A DNA stretch of 24,454 nucleotides from Halieaceae bacterium. Lineage in GTDB: Bacteria > Pseudomonadota > Gammaproteobacteria > Pseudomonadales > Halieaceae. The notes below the pieces were generated by a model that made no database searches, was not told where the DNA came from, and was given only the letters and a program-made list of their open reading frames with translations. The stretch is taken from positions 1 through 24,454 of the forward strand of contig CABYEX010000020.1 of the NCBI GenBank assembly GCA_902518075.1. Direction: 5' to 3'. This document shows, piece after piece, positions 16,533-24,454 of this stretch. The position numbers and the translations under genes were made by a program. Numbering within the stretch: the first letter of the stretch is position 1; every line of letters begins with the position of its first letter.

Positions 16533-18611
16533 TTAGAGCGCCAGCGAGACACCCAGCACGAAGCTGCGGGGCTCCCCTACGAAATACCGGTAGCTACCAA
16601 AGCCGTAGTCGGCGCGCTCTGCGTACCCCTTATTCATCAGGTTAGTTGCGACCAGCGTCAGGGTGACGTTGGGAGTCACCGCCCACGATCCTCTCAGGTT
16701 CAGCAATTCGTGGCCGTCGTACTCATGCTGGTTGTTGGGGTCCAGCCAGTACTTGGCTACCCATAGCCACTCAAGCTCAGCCGTGAGCGCGGGGCCAACC
16801 TGTGAGAAGTCCGCAAGCAGCTGCACCGAGCCAAAGTGCTTTGGCGCGGTGTCCATCTCGTTACCTTCGATACTGCCTCGGGATCCCAGCAATTGAATAT
16901 CGCTGTCGTAACGGTGCCGGGCATAGCTACCGTTTGCCTTCAATGACCAAACGTTGGAGAACTGCCAGTTCAGGCTCGCTTCGACGCCGCGGTGCGTCGT
17001 CTCGGCGCCCGAGACGTTGTAGCGATCCCGGTCCTGGAAAATAACATCCTCTTTATCCATCCAGTAGGCGGCGATGTCGTAGCCGAATCGCTCATGGCTT
17101 CCGCGGATACCTATTTCAACACTGTTGAGTGACTCGGAGTCGATGTTCGCCACGGTTTGTCCTGACTGTAGGCGGTAAAGCTCCGTCGTCTGCGGTGCGC
17201 GAAAGCCCCGTGCCAGGCGTGTGAATACCGTGGTCTGTTCGCCGTGGCGGCTGAGCGCTACGTTGCCTGTCCAGTCGCTATAGCTATCTTTGCGGCTTGC
17301 TGAGCGGTAAAAGCGGCAGGCACTGGCGTTCGGCGCGCAGGCAGGGCCTGCATCGGTCAGGTTGTCGTAGTCATAGCGGGTCTCTTCCAAACGCAGGCCG
17401 CCATCAAGCCGCCAGCGATCTGACAACTCCCAGGTCACATTCGTAAACCCGGCCAGCGTGTCGGCATCGACCTCGTAGTCGTAGTGCACTCCGTTGGGTT
17501 GGTTGGGGCTGAAAAACGCCTCTTGTACTTCCAGCAAGGCGCCCTCTGTGTGATCGATATCGACGCCGGCCAGCCACGTCAGCCTGTCGCGCTGTCCGCG
17601 GGCGACGGCTTGCAGGCCAAGGCTATGGTGACGATTGCTCTCGGTCGCCTTCCAGGGCAGGTAATGTTGCAGGAAGGTCATACTGTTACTGCGCCAGTAG
17701 GGCCGGAGGGTGACCTCTGCATTGGTGCCCCAGTCGCGCGTGAATCCCAGATATCCACGAGCCGTCCAGGCATCGCGATAGGCCTCAGGATTGGGGTTTT
17801 CCTCCCGGGCATCGTCATCCTCGTAGGCCTCAAAGCCCCGGATATAGCCAGCGGTTTCCTGATTGAGGTTGCTGCCCTCGAGTAAGCCCTCAACTCGCCA
17901 GTCCTGCCAGTCGTGATCGATGCGCAGCGTCGCTTTTTGCTGGTCGTATCCCGAGGCATCCTGATAGCCCCCGTATGCTGTGGTCTGGGCCGATAGCGCC
18001 AAGCTGCCGAAGGCGGCGCTCCCCGCGAGTCGGTAGTAATCCCGGGAGCCTGCTTCGACTTTGATCTGGTCCGGCGTGTCGCTGACGCTACGGCTCAAGA
18101 CATTGATGATCCCGTGCTGCGCGTTCGAGCCAAAGACCACGGTGGCAGGTCCTTTCAGTATTTCCAGCTTGCCCGCTTGCAGTAAGTTCGCATCGAACAG
18201 CTGATTCACGTTGCAAAATCCGGGGGATCTCAGGCTAATGCCGTCTTGCGCGGTCATGAACGCGCCGCAGCTGCCGGCGCCGGTTAGCACAGGTGAGCGC
18301 AGGGAGATCAGGGATTCCTGACCGTTACCGCGGCTGACCCAGGCTCCCGCAACGCGATTGAAGACCTGATTGCTGTGCTGCGGCGCAATACGATCGATGG
18401 TCGAATTGTTTAGTGCTGACCAGGCAAGGGGCAGTGTGAGCGCCGTATCGGGGGTGCGGGACGCCGTGACGATGACGGTTTCCAGTGCGGTGTCCTCGTC
18501 GGCCGCCTGTGCCTGTGCGGTCTGCTGCAGTGCAAAGCAACCCAGAAGTGCAACGGGGAACACTGTTCTTGCGTTGGCCATTAGACGACGCATCGTCGAG
18601 TGATACAGCAT
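16533..18611 (-). CDS. TonB-dependent outer-membrane receptor
   Basis: A 692-residue receptor. Signal peptide about residues 8-36 (ends in AQAQA), TonB box ETVIVTAS about 44-51, plug domain with LEILKGPATVVFGSNAQHGIINVLS, a beta-barrel, and a C-terminus ending in FVLGVSLAL as expected for BAM-dependent insertion. Two Cys lie in the plug (GSCGAF and GFCNVNQL) and two in a predicted outer loop (PACAPNASACRF), probably disulfides. The GSCGAF...GFCNVNQLF plug variant is known to me from other gammaproteobacterial receptors of unassigned ligand. ATG at 18611 is preceded by AAGGA at an 8-nt spacing; the upstream frame to 18656 lacks this. No partner transport genes adjoin, so the substrate is unknown. 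Confidence 0.93.
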   Translation of the reverse strand: MLYHSTMRRLMANARTVFPVALLGCFALQQTAQAQAADEDTALETVIVTASRTPDTALTLPLAWSALNNSTIDRIAPQHSNQVFNRVAGAWVSRGNGQESLISLRSPVLTGAGSCGAFMTAQDGISLRSPGFCNVNQLFDANLLQAGKLEILKGPATVVFGSNAQHGIINVLSRSVSDTPDQIKVEAGSRDYYRLAGSAAFGSLALSAQTTAYGGYQDASGYDQQKATLRIDHDWQDWRVEGLLEGSNLNQETAGYIRGFEAYEDDDAREENPNPEAYRDAWTARGYLGFTRDWGTNAEVTLRPYWRSNSMTFLQHYLPWKATESNRHHSLGLQAVARGQRDRLTWLAGVDIDHTEGALLEVQEAFFSPNQPNGVHYDYEVDADTLAGFTNVTWELSDRWRLDGGLRLEETRYDYDNLTDAGPACAPNASACRFYRSASRKDSYSDWTGNVALSRHGEQTTVFTRLARGFRAPQTTELYRLQSGQTVANIDSESLNSVEIGIRGSHERFGYDIAAYWMDKEDVIFQDRDRYNVSGAETTHRGVEASLNWQFSNVWSLKANGSYARHRYDSDIQLLGSRGSIEGNEMDTAPKHFGSVQLLADFSQVGPALTAELEWLWVAKYWLDPNNQHEYDGHELLNLRGSWAVTPNVTLTLVATNLMNKGYAERADYGFGSYRYFVGEPRSFVLGVSLAL

Positions 18612-18711
18612 TGATTGAGTCCTTATCGCTGGAGTCGTTGCCACAGCCCGTGACAATCGAGCGCATTTTGGGCAAAACTGCTAGTGAAGCCAAGCGCCCA
18701 GAGATTAAGCC

Positions 18712-19809
18712 TTGAGTTCAGAGGTCTTCGCCGTCAACGATTCGTTGCCTATCCGCACCAGCGAGCCGGTGCACTCGGGCAAGGTCCGTTCCGTTTACTG
18801 GCTGTCTGCGGAGGATAGCGCGCGGCTCATTGGGGAGCGTCAGTATCCGGCGGCGCCTGACGCGCAGCTTGCTCTGATGGTTATCAGCGACCGTATTTCG
18901 GCGTTTGACTGTATTTGGCGCGGGGAGGACGGACTCGCCGGGGTGCCGGGCAAAGGCGCCGCACTCAATGCCATCTCTCAGTTCTGGTTCACCGAGTTCA
19001 GTCGCGCGGGGCTCGCCCGCAGCCATATTCTCGAGGTGCCGCATCCCTTGGTTTGGGTGGTGCAGCGAGCAGAGCCCGTCATGATCGAGGCTATCGGCCG
19101 GCGCTTTATTACCGGCTCGATGTGGCGCGCCTATGAACGGGGCGTACGCGAATTTTGCGGTATCGAGTTAGCCGAGGGGCTTCACCGGGATCAACGTTTG
19201 AGCGAGACGCTGGTGACGCCCTCTACCAAGGGGGTGATGCGGGGTCTGCCCGGGATTCCGGAGGCTGATGACACCAATGTCTCCCGCGCCCAATTGGAAG
19301 CGCATTGGCAGGCCTTTGGTTTTCGCGCCAAAGGCGACGTAGCGCGTTATGAAGTGTTACTCCGAGAGGGTGTCGATCTGATCGGCCGACATCTCACGCC
19401 GCTCGATTTGATGCTGGTCGACACCAAATTCGAGTTTGGCTACGCGCGGGACGCCGATGGGGAGGAAAGCCTCATCTACATGGACGAGGTTGGAACACCG
19501 GATTCTTCCCGCATCTGGGATGCGGTGGCGTATCGCGGCGGCAGTGTGGTCGAAAAGAGCAAGGAAGAATTCCGTCAGGCGCTGCTGAGACATGTGAATG
19601 ACCCTGATCTTCTGCTCGACCATCAGCGCTTTGAGGAGCGCAAGCGGTATGCCATTGAGCATGCGCTCCCCGCAGTCATGCTCCACACCCTGTCGGAGAA
19701 TTATCGCTCGGTGGCCGAGCGCATCACAGAGCGTCCTTTGGAGGTTCCTGACCGCCCGCTCGAGAGTATGATGACGGTGCTGGGAGACGAACTGGGCTTG
19801 GCTCGGTAA
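18712..19809 (+). CDS. purC: SAICAR synthetase, long form
   Basis: A 365-residue phosphoribosylaminoimidazole-succinocarboxamide synthase, a purine biosynthesis enzyme joining CAIR and aspartate with ATP. Signatures: [10 protein letters not shown] near the N-terminus (ATP loop), [27 protein letters not shown] and [15 protein letters not shown]. It belongs to the long type (about 365 residues) rather than the roughly 237-residue E. coli type. The start is TTG: an in-frame TAA lies only 6 bp before it, and the following residues match the usual N-terminus, so no ATG start is possible. The Shine-Dalgarno is poor (GAG only). Divergent from the TonB receptor over 100 bp. Confidence 0.95.
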   Translation: MSSEVFAVNDSLPIRTSEPVHSGKVRSVYWLSAEDSARLIGERQYPAAPDAQLALMVISDRISAFDCIWRGEDGLAGVPGKGAALNAISQFWFTEFSRAGLARSHILEVPHPLVWVVQRAEPVMIEAIGRRFITGSMWRAYERGVREFCGIELAEGLHRDQRLSETLVTPSTKGVMRGLPGIPEADDTNVSRAQLEAHWQAFGFRAKGDVARYEVLLREGVDLIGRHLTPLDLMLVDTKFEFGYARDADGEESLIYMDEVGTPDSSRIWDAVAYRGGSVVEKSKEEFRQALLRHVNDPDLLLDHQRFEERKRYAIEHALPAVMLHTLSENYRSVAERITERPLEVPDRPLESMMTVLGDELGLAR

Positions 19810-19832
19810 CTAGAATTTAGGAGAGAGAAGCC

Positions 19833-20231
19833 ATGCCGATTTTTCAATTGACCGAATCGCTGTCCGTTGCGGCGCAGGTCAGCCCGCAAGATATTCCCAA
19901 TTTGGCGGCACAGGGCTTCTCCGTCGTGGTTTGTAACCGCCCGGACGGCGAGGTGCCGGGCCAAGCGACCATGGACGAGATTGAGGCGGCCTGTAACGCC
20001 GCCGATCTGCTCTTCGTTCGTTACCCGGTCGATGCAACGAATTTTCCGGGCCCGGATATCGAGGGACTGGGCACCTTGTTTGATGACCCGGGTCAGTCGG
20101 TGCTGGCCTATTGTCGAACGGGCACCCGTTGCGCCAACTTGTGGGTCACCTCACAGACCGGTGACGCACAGTCAGCGGCGTTCCAAATAGCCCGAAATAT
20201 TGGTTTCGATCTGAGTATGGTTCGCGCCTGA
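19833..20231 (+). CDS. DUF442/TIGR01244-type phosphatase- or rhodanese-like protein
   Basis: A 132-residue soluble protein. It matches the small domain often fused to beta-lactamase-like hydrolases (DUF442): it opens with a LTESLSVAAQVSPQDI segment, has VVCNRPDGE at about 32-40, and the catalytic-loop-like YCRTGTR with C94 and R99. This resembles the active-site loop of rhodaneses or cysteine phosphatases, but no substrate is established. A good Shine-Dalgarno (AGGAGAG) precedes ATG 19833, 23 bp after the purC stop, so it may be co-transcribed with purC. Function unassigned beyond the fold. Confidence 0.85.
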   Translation: MPIFQLTESLSVAAQVSPQDIPNLAAQGFSVVVCNRPDGEVPGQATMDEIEAACNAADLLFVRYPVDATNFPGPDIEGLGTLFDDPGQSVLAYCRTGTRCANLWVTSQTGDAQSAAFQIARNIGFDLSMVRA

Positions 20232-20317
20232 GAGGGCTTCGACAGACCTTCCCTGCTGCCTACTGAGCGATGATGAGTTTGCCTGGAACAGCGTCGACGA
20301 CGCGCCCTGGAAACGGT

Positions 20318-20839
20318 TTATTTCAGTGCGGTGAGCAGTGCTTCCAGTGCCAGCTCCGCATCCGCACCCCAGTCTCCTCTACCCAGCTCTGTGACGAGCA
20401 CTGCCTGATCTGAGACGGGGACATGTTCAGGATGGTGCGCCTCCGCAATGGTGGCGTAAGGCATTAGCGCTTCGGGATCCGAGCCTGAATCAAGGCGATA
20501 GAGTCGCACCGACAGCAGGTCTCCCCGCTTAACGGTTTGTCTTGTGAGTGCGATAAACGCGTCACCGCAGGGCACGCTGGCCTCAGCAATGATTTCCCGA
20601 GAGAGGTGCTGCCCGGCCTGCGCGAGGGTGCTGCCAATGCTATCTCCCTGACGGATCAGGGCATCAGCTTCGGCAAGTATCGCAGATGTGGGACTAGCGA
20701 AGCGCGTGACGGCCAACGTGCGGCAGATATCCGCGCCGTCGTGGCGGCTACAGAGGCTGGCCAGACGCGTCGCGGCATCCTGGTGAAGCACCTGCACGTG
20801 ATAACTGCCAAAACGGGCTTTGATGCGTTCGCTATTCAC
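20318..20839 (-). CDS. Hypothetical protein, 173 residues
   Basis: I do not recognise a named family. The protein is soluble, without signal peptide or membrane helix. It opens with MNSERIKARFGSYHVQVL, continues with CRTLAVTRF at about 39-47, then an acidic-amphipathic helix and a GDSIGSTL segment. A beta-rich C-terminal half follows, with LLSVRLYRLDSG, YATIAEAHHPEHVPVSDQAV and a Leu/Ala-rich end. The conserved-looking YATIAE-HHPE stretch suggests a real, probably widespread, gammaproteobacterial protein. The start is GTG at 20839, with AAGGG 12 nt upstream, a long spacing. It is isolated: convergent with DUF442 and divergent from the M20 gene. GC and codon style match the neighbours. Confidence 0.75.
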   Translation of the reverse strand: MNSERIKARFGSYHVQVLHQDAATRLASLCSRHDGADICRTLAVTRFASPTSAILAEADALIRQGDSIGSTLAQAGQHLSREIIAEASVPCGDAFIALTRQTVKRGDLLSVRLYRLDSGSDPEALMPYATIAEAHHPEHVPVSDQAVLVTELGRGDWGADAELALEALLTALK

Positions 20840-21072
20840 TAAATGGTGTGTCCCTTTGACGGCTGCGATGCCCGTTTAAGCGAGCAGGCTGATCCTTGTC
20901 GCAGCGCGGTGGGACACTAACCTGACTCTCTGGAATCTGCAATGACTCAACGTCTTGATGGCGATTTTCTGAGTTATGATTTCGTTCCCGACGCCCAAAA
21001 CGCACCGTGCCCCCAATCGGTCCAAAACCCTGTTGTGGGCCCTGAGCGTTTTTCGTGATGAGAGAGCCTTTC

Positions 21073-22401
21073 ATGAACCTTTTACAACGCATTGCCATTG
21101 CTTTAACCCTTTTTCTGACTGTTGTCGCACCGGCCTCGCTAGCCAATGAGGCGCTGGAGGCCGAGGTCAAGGCGGTTTACGACACCAAACTCAAAGAGCT
21201 GTTTCTGTACTTCCACCAAAACCCTGAGCTCTCGACCATGGAGCACAAGACGTCGGCCAGATTGGCCTATGAGCTAACAGCGCTGGGCTACAACGTGCAC
21301 CGCAATGTTGGCGGCACGGGGATCGTCGCGCTCCTTGAAAACGGTGAGGGACCTTTGGTGATGTTCAGGGCCGATATGGACGGCTTACCGGTGGAAGAAA
21401 AATCGGGGCTTGCGTATGCGTCGCGGGCAAAACAGACTGACCCCAACGGCAACGAAGTGTTTGTCATGCATGCCTGTGGCCACGACGTACACATCACCAG
21501 TTTGGTCGGAACCGCACAGTTGATGGCAGAGAAGCGTGATCAGTGGCAGGGCACGCTGATGCTGATTGGTCAGCCGGCAGAGGAGCGCGTGCTGGGTGCC
21601 GCAGCGATGCGGGCCGATAACCTGTGGCAGCGGTTTGGTCAGCCAGATTACGCGATGGCGTTCCACGTCACCTCGGCCATGCCAACGGGTATGATCGGCG
21701 CATCGACCGATTCACCGTATTCCGGCGCGGATACAGTCGATATCTACATCACCGGCGTGGGGGCGCACGGCGCCTCGCCACATCGCGGGGTCGACCCAAT
21801 TGTCTTGGGCTCGCAGATTGTCATGGGATTGCAGACGGTGGTAAGCCGGACATTGCCGCCGAGGCGACCCGGGGTCATTACCGTGGGCGCTTTCCACAGT
21901 GGCACCAAACACAACATTATTTCTGACGCGGCGCACCTGCAGCTGACTGTGCGCAGCGAGTCTCCCGAAGACCGCGCCCTGCTACTCGATGGTATTCGCC
22001 GCGTCGCTGAAAACATGGGCCGGGTTGCAGGCTTGCCAGACGAGCTCCTGCCCGAGGTGGTGGTGTCTGAGGAGAGCGTGCCGCCGACGTTGAACGACAA
22101 GGAGCTCGCCGAGCGCTTGATGGCGCTGTGGAATGGGCACTTTGGTGAAGGGGTGCTGTTCTCAGGTGAACGACTGGGGATGGGGGCCGAAGATTTCCCC
22201 ATTTTTACGATCAACCCCTATATCCCCAGCCTTTACTTTGCAGTGGGCGGCACCCCGCCTGAAGACTTCGCTCGCGAGAGAGCAGGCGGCCCGCCTGTGC
22301 CCTCGCATCACTCGCCGCTGTTCAAAATTGAGCCCGATGCCTCGGTCACGCTGGGGGTTGAGGCTTCTGTGACAGCCTTGCTCGACCTGCTGGGGTCGTG
22401 A
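21073..22401 (+). CDS. Secreted M20 family amidohydrolase/carboxypeptidase
   Basis: A 442-residue metal-dependent hydrolase of the M20D (hippurate hydrolase / N-acyl amino acid amidohydrolase) group. Metal-site motif HACGHD has H133, C135 and H137; QPAEE carries the catalytic/metal Glu (E170/E171); later GAHGASPH and GMGAEDF fit the dimerisation and last-ligand regions. Residues 1-24 form a signal peptide (ending ASLA), so it is probably periplasmic, unlike the usual cytoplasmic members. ATG 21073 is preferred: it gives a compact signal peptide and has GAGAG upstream; GTG/ATG at 21055/21058 lack a ribosome-binding site. The stop overlaps the start of the cytochrome b561 gene by 4 bp. Substrate unknown; likely N-acyl or peptide amide bonds. 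Confidence 0.9.
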   Translation: MNLLQRIAIALTLFLTVVAPASLANEALEAEVKAVYDTKLKELFLYFHQNPELSTMEHKTSARLAYELTALGYNVHRNVGGTGIVALLENGEGPLVMFRADMDGLPVEEKSGLAYASRAKQTDPNGNEVFVMHACGHDVHITSLVGTAQLMAEKRDQWQGTLMLIGQPAEERVLGAAAMRADNLWQRFGQPDYAMAFHVTSAMPTGMIGASTDSPYSGADTVDIYITGVGAHGASPHRGVDPIVLGSQIVMGLQTVVSRTLPPRRPGVITVGAFHSGTKHNIISDAAHLQLTVRSESPEDRALLLDGIRRVAENMGRVAGLPDELLPEVVVSEESVPPTLNDKELAERLMALWNGHFGEGVLFSGERLGMGAEDFPIFTINPYIPSLYFAVGGTPPEDFARERAGGPPVPSHHSPLFKIEPDASVTLGVEASVTALLDLLGS

Positions 22402-23072
22402 CCCAACCCACTTCTCCAGACCTTACCGCGCGCTACCCGGTCTGGGACCGGGCGGTTCGCGCGTTCCATTGGTATTTACCAATTGCCATCGGGGTGATGT
22501 GGTGGAGTGGCGAGCAAGGCCGGATGGATATTCATGAGAAGGTGGGCTACAGCCTGCTCTGTCTGGTGGCGACTCGCATCATCTGGGGTTTTGTCGGTAG
22601 CGAGGCGGCGCGGTTCCGTGCGTTTTTATTTGCGCCGCGCACTGTGCTGAATTACCTGACAACGGGTGGGCAGTATGCGGGCCACAACCCCCTGGGCGGT
22701 CTGTCGGTCACGGTGTTGCTGTTGCTATTGCTGGCGCAAGCGGGTTCCGGCGTCTTCAGCCGGGATGATTTGCTGTTCGAGGGTCCGTTCTCTTACTGGG
22801 CGGGCGACTTGTCAGGCACCCTCACCGAGTGGCACAAAACTAACTGGCTGCTACTGCAGGGACTAATCGCGCTGCACTTATTAGCAGTGTGCTGGTACCA
22901 GTGGCGAAAAAAGCAGCCACTCATTCAGGCCATGTGGTGGGGTCAGGCGGGCGATAAGTTTGTGGCCAGTCCGCCCAAGCCGCTGTGGTGGGCGGCGCTG
23001 ATCCTGATCCTGTTGTCGTTAGCGCTTTGGGGCCTGGTGACAATCGCCCCCGAGGCCCCCAGCTACTACTGA
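22398..23072 (+). CDS. Cytochrome b561 family membrane protein
   Basis: A 224-residue inner-membrane di-heme b-type cytochrome. Hydrophobic helices fall at about 24-37, 50-65, 100-117, 150-165 and 195-215. Candidate heme-ligating His residues are H24 (FHW), H46, H96 (AGHN), H146 (EWHKTNW) and H160. Such proteins transfer electrons between quinols and periplasmic c-type cytochromes. The GTG start overlaps the amidohydrolase stop (GTGA), suggesting translational coupling even though the two functions are not obviously linked. The cytochrome c'-like gene directly downstream on the other strand is a plausible redox partner (inference). Confidence 0.9.
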   Translation: MTQPTSPDLTARYPVWDRAVRAFHWYLPIAIGVMWWSGEQGRMDIHEKVGYSLLCLVATRIIWGFVGSEAARFRAFLFAPRTVLNYLTTGGQYAGHNPLGGLSVTVLLLLLLAQAGSGVFSRDDLLFEGPFSYWAGDLSGTLTEWHKTNWLLLQGLIALHLLAVCWYQWRKKQPLIQAMWWGQAGDKFVASPPKPLWWAALILILLSLALWGLVTIAPEAPSYY

Positions 23073-23086
23073 GAGAATACTCAGTA
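23067..23086. repeat. 7-bp inverted repeat across the two convergent stop codons
   Basis: TACTGAG (23067-23073), loop AGAATA, CTCAGTA (23080-23086). The left arm contains the b561 stop (TGA) and the right arm the cytochrome c' stop on the other strand. No T-run follows on either side, so it is a weak termination or transcript-stabilising hairpin at most. Confidence 0.35.
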
Positions 23087-23548
23087 CAAATAGTCCTGAG
23101 ACTTGTACTCGTCGTGGCAGGCCTTGCAGGTGCCGCCCGTTGCCACGAACTGATTACGACTTTCGACGGGGTCACCCGCTGCCGCGGTTTCGGCAAGTTT
23201 TGCTGCCGCCGCACGGAAATCGTCGAGCTTGCTCTGGAAGTCGTCCATGTTTGACCAGATGTTGGGCTTGGCCCGGGTCGTGCCCTTATCGGTGCCCGGT
23301 GCAAAGCCTCGCTCCACGCCAAACTGCGCCGCGTGGTTGAGGTCCTCTGCCCAGGTCGTAAACAGGGCGTCGTTCCATTCGATCTTGCCCTTCACCATGT
23401 CACCCATAGGCGCGAAGGTCATGCCCAGCAGTGCGAAGTAGGACTGTCGCAGGGACTGCAGTGGCTCGGATTGCTCAATGTGAGCCAGCGACGAGCCTGA
23501 CATCAAGCTGATGCCAAGGAGTGTGCCGAGTAGCGTGTGTCGTTTCAT
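23081..23548 (-). CDS. Cytochrome c' / class II c-type cytochrome
   Basis: A 155-residue periplasmic protein. Signal peptide of about 23 residues ends in SSLA. A four-helix-bundle-like sequence follows, rich in Ala, Asp and Lys. The single heme-binding motif CKACH is near the C-terminus (about 141-145), the arrangement of class II cytochromes (c', c556), opposite to class I. ATG at 23548 is preferred over ATG 23554 because GGAAG lies at a proper distance from it. These proteins transfer electrons or bind NO; which applies here cannot be told. Convergent with b561, 8 bp between stops, a likely functional pair. Confidence 0.9.
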   Translation of the reverse strand: MKRHTLLGTLLGISLMSGSSLAHIEQSEPLQSLRQSYFALLGMTFAPMGDMVKGKIEWNDALFTTWAEDLNHAAQFGVERGFAPGTDKGTTRAKPNIWSNMDDFQSKLDDFRAAAAKLAETAAAGDPVESRNQFVATGGTCKACHDEYKSQDYLY

Positions 23549-23671
23549 ATCCATTCTTCCGGTTCGTGAATAAACGGTTGCTTGAGCCTACCTTATCGCC
23601 ATCGGGCTATCCCAAACAGGGGAGTGAGTCCCGTCCTCAGTGGGTTTACACTTCAGCCCACAGGAGGATTT

Positions 23672-24454
23672 ATGTCTGACCAACTACCCCTTGAAGCCTA
23701 CTGGATGCCCTACACCGGCAACCGGCAGTTCAAGCGTGACCCGCGCATCATCGTGGCAGCGCAAGATGTGTGGTTTACGGATGATCGCGGTAGGCGGATT
23801 CTCGATGGCCACTCCGGGTTATGGACCTCGGGGTTGGGCCACGGCCACCCGGAGGTCTCCAAAGCGGTAGCAGAGCAGATCGATACCCTCGATTTCGCAC
23901 CACCCTTCCAGTTTGGCCATCCCGCGGCTTTTCACTTGGCAGAAAAGCTGAAGCAGTTGATGCCCGGCAATTTAAACTATGCGTTTTTCACCAACTCGGG
24001 GTCAGAGTCTGCCGACACGTCCCTCAAAATGGCGCGTGCCTACTGGCGGTTAAAAGGTCAGCCGGCGAAAACCCGTTTTATTGGCCGCCAAAAGGGCTAC
24101 CACGGGGTGAACTATGGTGGTACCGCGGTCGGGGGAATCGGCGCCAACCGAAAGCCCTTTGGTCAGTCGCTCGAGGTGGATCATCTGCGCCACACCATGT
24201 TGCCCGAGAATACTTTCTGGCGGGGTATGCCCGAACAGGGGGCTCATCTTGCGGAGGAATTGGCTGACCTCATCACACTCCACGACGCCTCGACTATCGC
24301 AGCGGTGATTGTCGAGCCGATGGCCGGTTCGGCTGGCGTGATTCCGCCCCCCGTCGGGTACTTACAGCGGCTGCGCGAGCTCTGCGATGCCAACGACATT
24401 CTGCTGATTTTCGACGAGGTGATTACCGGTTTGGGCCGCTGCGGCGCCTATACG
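23672..24454 (+). CDS. Class III aminotransferase, omega-amino acid:pyruvate type (N-terminal part)
   Basis: The first 261 codons of a PLP-dependent transaminase; the gene runs off the window end. Residues include EAYWMPYTGNRQFKRDPR, LDGHSGLWTSGLGHGHP, FFTNSGSESADTSLKMAR, GRQKGYHG, VEPMAGSAGV, and IFDEVITGLGR with D248, expected to bind the pyridine nitrogen. This pattern is closest to omega-amino acid/beta-alanine:pyruvate aminotransferases; the catalytic Lys lies beyond the window. ATG is preceded by a strong AGGAGG at 4 nt spacing. About 117 bp separate it from the divergently transcribed cytochrome c' gene, so it has its own promoter, not identified here. Substrate precise to family level only. 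Confidence 0.9.
   Translation, partial: MSDQLPLEAYWMPYTGNRQFKRDPRIIVAAQDVWFTDDRGRRILDGHSGLWTSGLGHGHPEVSKAVAEQIDTLDFAPPFQFGHPAAFHLAEKLKQLMPGNLNYAFFTNSGSESADTSLKMARAYWRLKGQPAKTRFIGRQKGYHGVNYGGTAVGGIGANRKPFGQSLEVDHLRHTMLPENTFWRGMPEQGAHLAEELADLITLHDASTIAAVIVEPMAGSAGVIPPPVGYLQRLRELCDANDILLIFDEVITGLGRCGAYT

Noticed and set aside
20848..20917. GTGTCCC/GGGACAC inverted repeat with a 56-nt spacer upstream of the M20 gene
   Set aside because: Seven base pairs at this distance are expected by chance in a 230-bp gap; nothing else supports a structure.

Overview
The window looks like chromosomal DNA from a GC-rich, probably marine, gammaproteobacterium. The strongest taxonomic clue is an rmf gene (ribosome modulation factor, essentially a gammaproteobacterial protein). 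YeaC/DUF1315, DUF2797 and a full-length gammaproteobacterial-type PepN support it. An affiliation near the OM60/NOR5 (Halieaceae) group is a guess from overall gene style. I see no phage, insertion sequence, CRISPR array, rRNA or tRNA.

Layout. 1-3901 (+): end of a rhomboid protease, then DUF1315, DUF2797 and pepN, tightly packed. 10739-3989 (-): a complete Bat/MoxR operon: moxR, DUF58, DUF4381, batA (VWA), a batB-batC fusion (VWA + TPR + acidic tail) and batD, with overlapping or nearly touching genes. This looks like a membrane-associated ATPase/VWA chaperone assembly. 11051-10848 (-): rmf, with its own terminator and an unusually structured leader. 11052-11677: the longest gene-free stretch (626 bp). 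It holds the rmf leader on the minus strand, a gap with no recognisable gene, and on the plus strand a run of stem-loops ending in a very strong intrinsic terminator 11 nt before a DUF3429 membrane protein gene. 12675-12112 (-): mobA, convergent with DUF3429. 12724-16530 (+): tsaB, uppP, an M18 aminopeptidase and trpS. 18611-16533 (-): a TonB-dependent receptor, divergent from purC (long type), which is followed by a small DUF442 phosphatase/rhodanese-like protein. 20839-20318 (-): an unrecognised 173-aa protein. 21073-23072 (+): a secreted M20 amidohydrolase overlapping a cytochrome b561, convergent with a periplasmic cytochrome c'-like gene. 23672-end (+): first 261 codons of a class III omega-amino-acid aminotransferase.

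Most genes are housekeeping. The least expected signals are in RNA. (1) A 16-bp hairpin sequesters the rmf Shine-Dalgarno sequence, and an overlapping alternative hairpin could release it, a translational-switch layout. (2) Four stem-loops at 11545-11666 end in a terminator whose U-run abuts the Shine-Dalgarno of DUF3429, so this is either a small RNA or a transcription attenuator/riboswitch candidate. A three-copy octamer (GTCAGAAA) around the moxR promoter region may be an operator.
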